In this document: positions 1-4,266 of the stretch, piece after piece
How positions within the stretch are numbered: the stretch's first letter is position 1
Layout of the letters: each line of letters begins with the position of its first letter
Assembly (NCBI GenBank): GCA_016931365.1
Contig: JAFGEY010000298.1
Location: forward strand, 1 to 6,177
Reading direction: 5' to 3'
Source of the DNA: Anaerolineae bacterium
GTDB taxonomy: Bacteria; Chloroflexota; Anaerolineae; JAFGEY01
Length of the DNA stretch: 6,177 nucleotides
Made by a program: the position numbers and the translations under genes
Notes under the pieces: model-generated
Databases searched by the model: none
What the model saw: the letters and a program-made list of their open reading frames with translations, nothing else
Told to the model about the DNA's origin: nothing

Positions 1-146
1 GGCTCCCCACACCGATAGTTTGTTGCTGAATCTGAGACAACGGCTGCCCATTCACCGCTTCTCAGGCAAAACAAGACAAGCGTGCCGGGAATCGCCGCTT
101 GAGGACTGGAACCAAAGCCTTGAGTTTGAGCACGGATTCACCTCAT

Positions 147-370
147 TCAGGGTGGGCTGTGCGCCATGGGCTGGAGGATTGCACCCCGCTGCATCATCTG
201 GCCGCAGGATGGGCAACGCACCTCTGTCTGGCGCGAGCGAGGCGGCTCTTCATCGGTATCCTCTGTCGCCGTGGAGGTCTCTTCGGCAGAACAGCACAAT
301 CGCTCGCGCAACGCCGCCAATCGTTCCCCGTCCCGGGACCAAGTTCGTCGCCAACGAACAGTGTTCTTTA
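147..370 (-). pseudogene. Possible C-terminal remnant of a transposase-like protein (IS91-like?)
   Basis: On the minus strand an open frame ends at a TGA (147-149). Its last part reads like real protein: a basic, Leu/Arg-rich helix (ERLAALRERLCC, from about 326 down), an acidic Thr/Glu linker, then VRCPSCGQMMQRGAILQP and a short Pro-rich tail. A CPxCG zinc-ribbon half close to the C-terminus, followed by a few hydrophobic residues and a Pro-ending tail, recalls the end of IS91-type transposases; that is from memory and not a match I can verify. Upstream the reading seems to move to another frame near 325-335, where SLATNLVPGR would join it, suggesting a frameshift. Further upstream the frame runs into the tRNA promoter region, so no full gene fits. 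It may instead be a chance open frame in GC-rich DNA. No IS ends or target duplications were seen in 1-146, where I see nothing else. Confidence 0.28.
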
Positions 371-383
371 GCGCCATTGGACC

Positions 384-401
384 GCCCCCGAGGACGGGGG
401 C
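384..401. repeat. Small GC-rich hairpin upstream of the tRNA-Cys promoter
   Basis: GCCCCCG (384-390) and CGGGGGC (395-401) form a perfect 7-bp stem around the 4-base loop AGGA. No T-run follows on either strand, so it is not a standard intrinsic terminator. It lies between the putative transposase remnant and the tRNA promoter and could be part of a mobile-element end or a REP-like unit. Only one copy is seen in the window. Confidence 0.4.
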
Positions 402-458
402 CTGGAGCAGCAAAGGATGTGCCCCAAACAACAAACACGCCCCCATGCGCGGTTTCAT

Positions 459-487
459 TTGACGTCCCCCCAAGGTTATGCTATAAT
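459..487 (+). promoter_or_regulatory. Sigma-70 type promoter of tRNA-Cys
   Basis: A -35 box TTGACG (459-464, 5 of 6 to consensus) and a perfect -10 box TATAAT (482-487) are separated by exactly 17 bases. The bases TGC directly before the -10 (479-481) also make an extended -10. Transcription would begin around 494-495, about ten bases before the first base of the tRNA, so the precursor has only a very short 5' leader. Spacing, match and position together make this a convincing strong housekeeping promoter. Confidence 0.88.
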
Positions 488-504
488 CCCCACACTATCA
501 GCAC

Positions 505-576
505 GGTGACGTAGCCAAGTGGCAAGGCAAGGGTCTGCAAAACCCTCATTCGTCGGTTCAAATCCGACCGTCACCT
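505..576 (+). tRNA. tRNA-Cys (anticodon GCA)
   Basis: The full cloverleaf can be drawn. The acceptor stem GGTGACG (505-511) pairs with CGTCACC (569-575). The D stem GCC (514-516) pairs with GGC (526-528), with the conserved GG in the loop (521-522). The anticodon stem AGGGT (530-534) pairs with ACCCT (542-546) around the loop CTGCAAA, anticodon GCA at 537-539. The T stem GTCGG (552-556) pairs with CCGAC (564-568) around TTCAAAT. Position 73 is T (576), the discriminator base known to be an identity element of cysteine tRNAs. The CCA end is not encoded (CTC... follows), so it must be added by nucleotidyltransferase. A run of five T (578-582) follows closely. It is the only tRNA in the window and has its own promoter. 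Confidence 0.97.
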
Positions 577-636
577 CTTTTTGCAACCGGATACGCTGGC
601 GGGAGATCTCTCCCCAAGTAAAAACGTTGATTTCTT

Positions 637-1119
637 TCACACGCCCCAGCGTCCAAACGATATGCGATACAACACATAGTCAAACGTGTTGCCCGATAGA
701 TTGCCGGCGCGAATCATGCGCAGCGCCAGTTCTATCGCATCGACAACGTTTTCCCCATATCGCGCGACGACCTGCTCGCGCGCGGGCGCATCCGGGTTTC
801 CATTCATCTCTGCCCAGTGCTGGGCGTATAACAACGCCGGCAGTTCCTCGGGCGGACTTGGGTCAAACAGCCCTTTTCCCAGCGCCTCAATCTCTTGCGG
901 CGAAACCCCCTTTGACAGCGCTTCGCGGGCGTGCGCATACGAACAATAGCGGCAGCGGTTGACGGCGGTCACGGCCAGCATCAAGCGCTCGCGAAAGGCC
1001 GGCGCGATGACCTGGCCGCGCATCAAGATGCGAATTTCTTTGCGCCGCGAGAACATCACCCGCAGGTCGGCCACAAACTCGCCTATGTTTTGATACGTTC
1101 TGCGCTTAAACGTTGTCAT
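637..1119 (-). CDS. AhpD-like / carboxymuconolactone decarboxylase-family protein
   Basis: A 160-residue cytoplasmic protein with no signal peptide or membrane segment. It carries the AhpD redox signature exactly: E44, eleven residues, C56, two residues, C59, three residues, H63 (context NRCRYCSYAH). In AhpD this Glu-Cys-Cys-His set gives thiol-dependent hydroperoxide reduction, and the CxxC is the redox centre. True gamma-carboxymuconolactone decarboxylases of the same fold lack it, so a redox/alkylhydroperoxidase-like role is more likely than decarboxylation. The exact substrate is unknown, and no ahpC or catabolic gene lies nearby. The chosen ATG (1117-1119, MTTFKRR) has GGAG at 1128-1131, 8 bases upstream. 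The frame stays open to an ATG at 1185 (182 aa), with a weaker GAGA-type site before it, but that extension is Arg/Ala-rich and unlike the family. Another in-frame ATG at 1125 is too close to the GGAG. The family is sure; the substrate is not. Confidence 0.88.
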   Translation of the reverse strand: MTTFKRRTYQNIGEFVADLRVMFSRRKEIRILMRGQVIAPAFRERLMLAVTAVNRCRYCSYAHAREALSKGVSPQEIEALGKGLFDPSPPEELPALLYAQHWAEMNGNPDAPAREQVVARYGENVVDAIELALRMIRAGNLSGNTFDYVLYRISFGRWGV

Positions 1120-1243
1120 CAGCATCGCTCCAATCGCTGCGGCGATCCGGCCATCTCGCTGGGGATGTTTGCAGGTGCGCGCCATCGTTCATTCTCAAGG
1201 GCGCGGCACGCCGGCCGCCTGTCCGCAAAAAATTTTTTCGGCG

Positions 1244-1272
1244 CTCTCGCCCACGCAGAGCGTGGGCGAGAG
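1244..1272. repeat. REP-like perfect palindrome (13-bp stem, 3-base loop)
   Basis: CTCTCGCCCACGC (1244-1256) is the exact reverse complement of 1260-1272, with loop AGA (1257-1259). The core CCCACGC-AGA-GCGTGGG resembles, from memory, a short palindrome found in many copies between genes in several bacterial phyla. It sits between the GH13 stop and the AhpD-like start. Read on the minus strand, the hairpin is followed by CGCCG, six A and then six T (the A6T6 block at 1227-1238). It could therefore act as a weak or imperfect terminator for the GH13 transcript, although the T-run begins 11 bases past the stem, further than normal. Confidence 0.72.
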
Positions 1273-1288
1273 AAAGAAATATGTCCCG

Positions 1289-1319
1289 CTGATCCGGCGT
1301 CTGAGCCAGCCCGGATCAG
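1289..1319. repeat. Inverted repeat, 9-bp stem with 13-base loop
   Basis: CTGATCCGG (1289-1297) and CCGGATCAG (1311-1319) are perfect reverse complements around a 13-base spacer. It lies between the GH13 stop codon and the REP-like palindrome. On the minus strand it would be the first hairpin formed after the GH13 gene, but no T-run follows. It may stabilise the mRNA 3' end, be an operator for the AhpD-like gene, or mark the edge of an insertion; the sequence does not decide. Confidence 0.5.
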
Positions 1320-1446
1320 GTTTACATCGAGCGTTTTGGGCAGCGGCCTAATCTGGATTTTACGCTGCGCAACGTGACCAATATGACCGAATACAAGATG
1401 CTTTGGCAGACGATTGATATTGCGCCACATAGCCAAATGCAAGCAC
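1305..1446 (+). pseudogene. Coding-looking fragment of unknown identity
   Basis: After an in-frame TGA (1302-1304), the plus strand reads as natural-looking protein, with segments such as VYIERFGQRPNLDF, LRNVTNMTEY and KMLWQTIDIA. It then runs into sequence antisense to the end of the GH13 gene at 1447. Amino-acid balance (many Asn, Ile, Tyr, Met) and lower GC set it apart from the shadow frames nearby, which are Arg/Ala/Pro-rich. There is no start with a good ribosome binding site; a GTG at 1374 is possible but unsupported. I do not recognise the family. It may be the remains of a gene cut by rearrangement, or a chance low-GC open frame. Confidence 0.22.
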
Positions 1447-3111
1447 TCAAACCTGATAAATCCCCGCGCTCACACCCGGCAGGGCGATCTGCCACCCCGC
1501 CTGTGTGCGCGTCAGGCCGCCCTCGACGCCCCATATTGTATCCGGCGCTTCCCGTGTCGCGGGCAGCGCATCGGCCGGCAGGCGCACCTCTACCGGACGG
1601 TCGGCGGGATTGATCGCCACCACCATCCGCTCATCCCCGGCCTGGCGTAGGAAAGCGAAAGGATAGCGCCCTGGCCTGGCGTAAACGACCTGGTATTCGC
1701 TGCGGTTGCCCAGCGCCGGATGGATCAGTCGAAGTTGCGCCAGGTCGCGGATGGTGTTCAAGAGCGATTCGGGATCGTGCTCCTGATCGGCGACCGTGCG
1801 ACCGTCCAACTCGGCCTCGACCGGCAGGTAAAGCTGCCGCGCATCGGCGGTTGAGAATCCGGCGTTCTGCGCGTGGCTCCACTGCATTGGCGTGCGCACC
1901 TCGGTGCGCATATAGCCGCCTTCTTTGGACGGCAACCCCGGCACGCCCACCATACCGATTTCGTCGCCGTAATAAATTTTGGGCGCGCCGGGCATGGTCA
2001 GCAAAAAGACAAAAGCCAGTTTCAGATCGTTCAAGGTACGGCCCTTGCCCAGGCGCGGCGTCACATCGTGGTTGCCGGAAAACATGCAGATATAGCCCGC
2101 CTCGCGCGTGGCGTCGTAGCGCATTTGGTACTCGTTGACGAACTCTATGATGTTGCCCAGACCCTCCGAATCGAAAAAGCTGAATCCACCTCCGCCCATA
2201 CCCATCATCCCATACTGCTTGCGAAACAGCGAGGTCAGCCCGGCTCCGGCAAAGCCCAGATAGAAATCGACGTGGAATCCGGCCTTGATCGCCCGGTCGG
2301 GGCGGCCCCATTCCGAGATCAACACCGCTTCGGGATAATCCCGGTCCAGCCAGGTGCGGATTTCGCGCCACAGTTGGATCGTCGCGCGCGAGCCGGGGTC
2401 TTCTTTGACCAGTGAAGCGGCCATGTCCACCCGAAAACCGGCCGCGCCCATATCCAGCCAGAATTTTATGATCTTGCGCAGCTCGGCCCGCACCGCCCGC
2501 GGGCCGGGCGCATCCACCGCCTGCTGCCAGGGTTGGTCGGGATCGGGGTTGGCGCAGCCGTAATTGAGCGCCGGCTGAAAGGGAAAAAAGTTGGGCAGAT
2601 AGCCGCCCATCCGCTCGGACATGCCGGCGATAAAGTGGTGACGCGAGGCAAAAGGGCCTCGATTGAACAGGCTGGTGTTCCAGATGTACCAGTCCGAGTA
2701 TTCGTTGCGCTCGTGTCTGGCCGACTGCTTGAACCATTCACACTCTATCGAGGTGTGTCCGGCCACCAGATCAAGCACCACACGGATGCCCCGCTTTTGA
2801 GCCTCCTCGAACAAGCGGCGCAGGTCTTCATTGGCGCCGTAGCGCGGCGCAACCTTGTAGAAATCGGCCACATCGTACCCGGCATCGCCAAAGGGCGATT
2901 CAAAGCATGAGTTGAGCCAGATGACATTGGCGCCCAGCGACTGGATGTAATCCAGTTTGGCGATCACGCCCGGCAGGTCGCCAATCCCATCGCCATTCGT
3001 GTCGTAGAACGATTGGGGATAGATTTCATAGATGATGGCCTTTTCCAGCCATGCGGGGTTGTGAAATTCGGGTTGTAATTCCTCGGTAATGGGCGCAATA
3101 GGGGGAAACAT
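1447..3111 (-). CDS. GH13 alpha-glucosidase/alpha-amylase family enzyme
   Basis: A 554-residue cytoplasmic glycoside hydrolase of family 13 acting on alpha-glucosidic bonds, either hydrolysing small malto- or isomalto-oligosaccharides or trans-glucosylating. The (beta/alpha)8 barrel opens with the IYEIYPQSFYDTNGDGIGD stretch (residues 27-45), including the Asp-rich calcium-type loop of the oligo-1,6-glucosidase/trehalose-synthase group. Then come GYDV (78-81), region I DLVAGHTS (114-121), QPALNYG (179-185), region II GFRVDMA with nucleophile D229, region III LISEWG with acid/base E267, and region IV FSGNHD with transition-state stabiliser D349. RTPMQW (406-411) and NAGFS follow, and the C-terminal beta domain runs from about 475. 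All three catalytic acids are present. Region I is unusual: Gly118 stands where most GH13 enzymes have Asn before the His. The chosen ATG (3109-3111) follows AAGGAG with 6 bases between; the frame is open 16 codons further up without a comparable site. No transporter or regulator gene is adjacent, so exact substrate is open. Confidence 0.93.
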   Translation of the reverse strand: MFPPIAPITEELQPEFHNPAWLEKAIIYEIYPQSFYDTNGDGIGDLPGVIAKLDYIQSLGANVIWLNSCFESPFGDAGYDVADFYKVAPRYGANEDLRRLFEEAQKRGIRVVLDLVAGHTSIECEWFKQSARHERNEYSDWYIWNTSLFNRGPFASRHHFIAGMSERMGGYLPNFFPFQPALNYGCANPDPDQPWQQAVDAPGPRAVRAELRKIIKFWLDMGAAGFRVDMAASLVKEDPGSRATIQLWREIRTWLDRDYPEAVLISEWGRPDRAIKAGFHVDFYLGFAGAGLTSLFRKQYGMMGMGGGGFSFFDSEGLGNIIEFVNEYQMRYDATREAGYICMFSGNHDVTPRLGKGRTLNDLKLAFVFLLTMPGAPKIYYGDEIGMVGVPGLPSKEGGYMRTEVRTPMQWSHAQNAGFSTADARQLYLPVEAELDGRTVADQEHDPESLLNTIRDLAQLRLIHPALGNRSEYQVVYARPGRYPFAFLRQAGDERMVVAINPADRPVEVRLPADALPATREAPDTIWGVEGGLTRTQAGWQIALPGVSAGIYQV

Positions 3112-3117
3112 AACAAT

Positions 3118-3123
3118 CTCCTT
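3118..3123 (-). promoter_or_regulatory. Ribosome binding site fixing the GH13 start
   Basis: AAGGAG on the minus strand, 6 bases before the ATG at 3109-3111. It rules in favour of the MFPPIAP start over the upstream in-frame ATGs at 3159 and 3153, which would place the site inside the gene. Confidence 0.85.
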
Positions 3124-3139
3124 ATATTTAGAAATAAAT

Positions 3140-3156
3140 CGGATGTATTCCATCCG
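3140..3156 (-). promoter_or_regulatory. Inverted repeat in the GH13 leader (possible operator)
   Basis: CGGATG and CATCCG (3140-3145 and 3151-3156) are perfect 6-base reverse complements around 5 AT-rich bases. They lie 29-45 bases upstream of the GH13 start codon, in an AT-richer patch. Position and form would suit an operator or a small leader hairpin. I see no convincing -35/-10 pair here, and the rest of the 146-base spacer (3112-3257) shows no gene or terminator. Confidence 0.3.
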
Positions 3157-3257
3157 CATTGACTAACAACGATCACAGTGGCTCATTTCTTGCAGCGTCC
3201 TCAAACACACAGCGCGATGTGCATTCGTACGCGAGCGAAGCGCCAAGAGACAAGAGT

Positions 3258-4181
3258 TCACTCTGCGCCAGGTTCCCGCTCGACCTCGGTAAAGGCCATC
3301 TCGATGGCCCGCGCCGCGACGCCTTCGTACACCCGCGCCATCTGCGCCCACACCATGCGCGCATCGATGAAATCGGGCGCGCCCAGCCGCTTGAGCAGCG
3401 GCATCTCGACGGCTGGCGGGGCGATGTGCAGCGCAATCCGGTCGATCTGCGCCCCCAGACTCCAATGGCGATCCAGGGTTTCGTCCAGCGGCGGCGCGTC
3501 GACCGCCTCGACCCGGTTGGGCACATAGGGCGCAGTTTCTTCGGCCACCGCCAGGCCGCCGGCGCGCCGGGCGCGCAGTTCGTCGATGAATTCCTCTTTG
3601 ATCTTGCCGCGCAGCGCAAACAGCAAGAACGGGTCCTGGTCAAACTGCTCGCCCAGCAGATAATAGACCGCCGCCACGTGCTTGCAGGGATTGGCCCAAT
3701 CGGGGCAAGAGCAGTCGGTTACCAGGTCATCCTTGGAAGCGGGGAACAGTGGCACGTGCACGGCTTCGAACACCCGCTCGATGTCCGGCGGCATTTCCCC
3801 GTTCAGCAGTTGGGCGGCAAAAAGGGCCTGTTCGGCCAGCGCGTCGAACACCCGCGCCCACTGGATTTGTCCCAACGGCTGCAATTCGATGCTCACCTTG
3901 TACGGCGTGCGCCGCGATCCTTGCACCCGCGCCGTGACCGCCCCCGGTTTGATTTTGATTTCAAGCACCTGGCCGCGCCGGGCATAGCTGCGTCCACGGC
4001 CCAAACGCGCCGAATCCATCAACCGGGTCAGGGCCTTGATCCAACGGTCGGCCCACCAGGTCTTGACAAACGCGCCGCGCTGGCTCTGCGCCTTGATCCC
4101 ATCCTCGACCGAGATCGGCCGGGTCGGCTCATAGCTGGGCCAATAGTTGTCGTAATAGCTCGAACGTCGTTTTTTGCTCAT
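3258..4181 (-). CDS. SWIM zinc-finger family protein
   Basis: A 307-residue soluble protein with a complete SWIM zinc-binding motif CxC-x6-CxH: C157, C159, C166 and H168 (context DCSCPDWANPCKHVAAVYYLL). SWIM domains are thought to bind DNA or proteins and occur in or beside SWI2/SNF2 ATPases. The N-terminus is basic and Tyr/Trp-rich (SKKRRSSYYDNYW), followed by FVKTWWADRWIKAL and a beta-rich segment (about 68-102: GQVLEIKIKPGAVTARVQGS) typical of bacterial stand-alone SWIM proteins. The C-terminal 110 residues are mainly helical and acidic, with no domain I can name. The ATG at 4179-4181 has GAGGA (4189-4193) 7 bases upstream; an in-frame ATG at 4241 lacks such a site and adds an unlikely leader. 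The gene lies 85 bases downstream of the SNF2 helicase on the same strand, so the two are probably co-transcribed and act together. The molecular role in bacteria is not settled. Confidence 0.9.
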   Translation of the reverse strand: MSKKRRSSYYDNYWPSYEPTRPISVEDGIKAQSQRGAFVKTWWADRWIKALTRLMDSARLGRGRSYARRGQVLEIKIKPGAVTARVQGSRRTPYKVSIELQPLGQIQWARVFDALAEQALFAAQLLNGEMPPDIERVFEAVHVPLFPASKDDLVTDCSCPDWANPCKHVAAVYYLLGEQFDQDPFLLFALRGKIKEEFIDELRARRAGGLAVAEETAPYVPNRVEAVDAPPLDETLDRHWSLGAQIDRIALHIAPPAVEMPLLKRLGAPDFIDARMVWAQMARVYEGVAARAIEMAFTEVEREPGAE

Positions 4182-4226
4182 CGTCCTATCCTCAGTCAAT
4201 CGGAACTGAAGAGATGTGCCGCCCCG

Positions 4227-4254
4227 AAAATCGCTGCCCAAAAAGCCCGATTTT
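4227..4254 (-). repeat. Inverted repeat between helicase and SWIM genes
   Basis: AAAATCG (4227-4233) and CGATTTT (4248-4254) form a 7-bp stem with a 14-base loop, located in the 85-base spacer just after the helicase stop codon. On the minus strand the loop contains GGGC-TTTTT-GGGC, a short direct repeat. No T-run follows the stem, so it is more likely an mRNA-processing, stability or partial-attenuation structure within an operon than a full terminator. Confidence 0.4.
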
Positions 4255-4266
4255 TCACGGGATAGG

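Noticed and set aside
20..514. A plus-strand open frame of 164 codons at the left end.
   Set aside because: It runs through the tRNA promoter and into the tRNA itself, has low-complexity composition and no supported start.
601..614. A GGGAG-ATCT-CTCCC hairpin between the tRNA and the AhpD-like gene.
   Set aside because: Only 5 bp, with no T-run on either strand; too short to call as a terminator or repeat.
1120..1185. A longer N-terminus for the AhpD-like protein.
   Set aside because: The extra 22 residues do not look like the family, and GGAG with correct spacing points to the ATG at 1117-1119. A weak GAGA-type site before 1185 keeps it a minor possibility.
1227..1272. A classical intrinsic terminator for the GH13 gene (hairpin 1244-1272 plus T-run).
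   Set aside because: On the minus strand the T-run starts 11 bases after the stem and is preceded by six A, so it does not meet the usual form. It was kept as a REP-like palindrome.
1631..2737. A long minus-strand open frame inside the GH13 gene.
   Set aside because: It is an out-of-frame Arg/Ala-rich reading of the same DNA that encodes all the GH13 catalytic motifs.
3159..4265. A 368-codon open frame on the plus strand opposite the SWIM gene.
   Set aside because: Its product is His/Arg/Pro-rich without any domain, and it mirrors a gene with a full zinc motif and a good ribosome binding site. It is an antisense shadow in GC-rich DNA.
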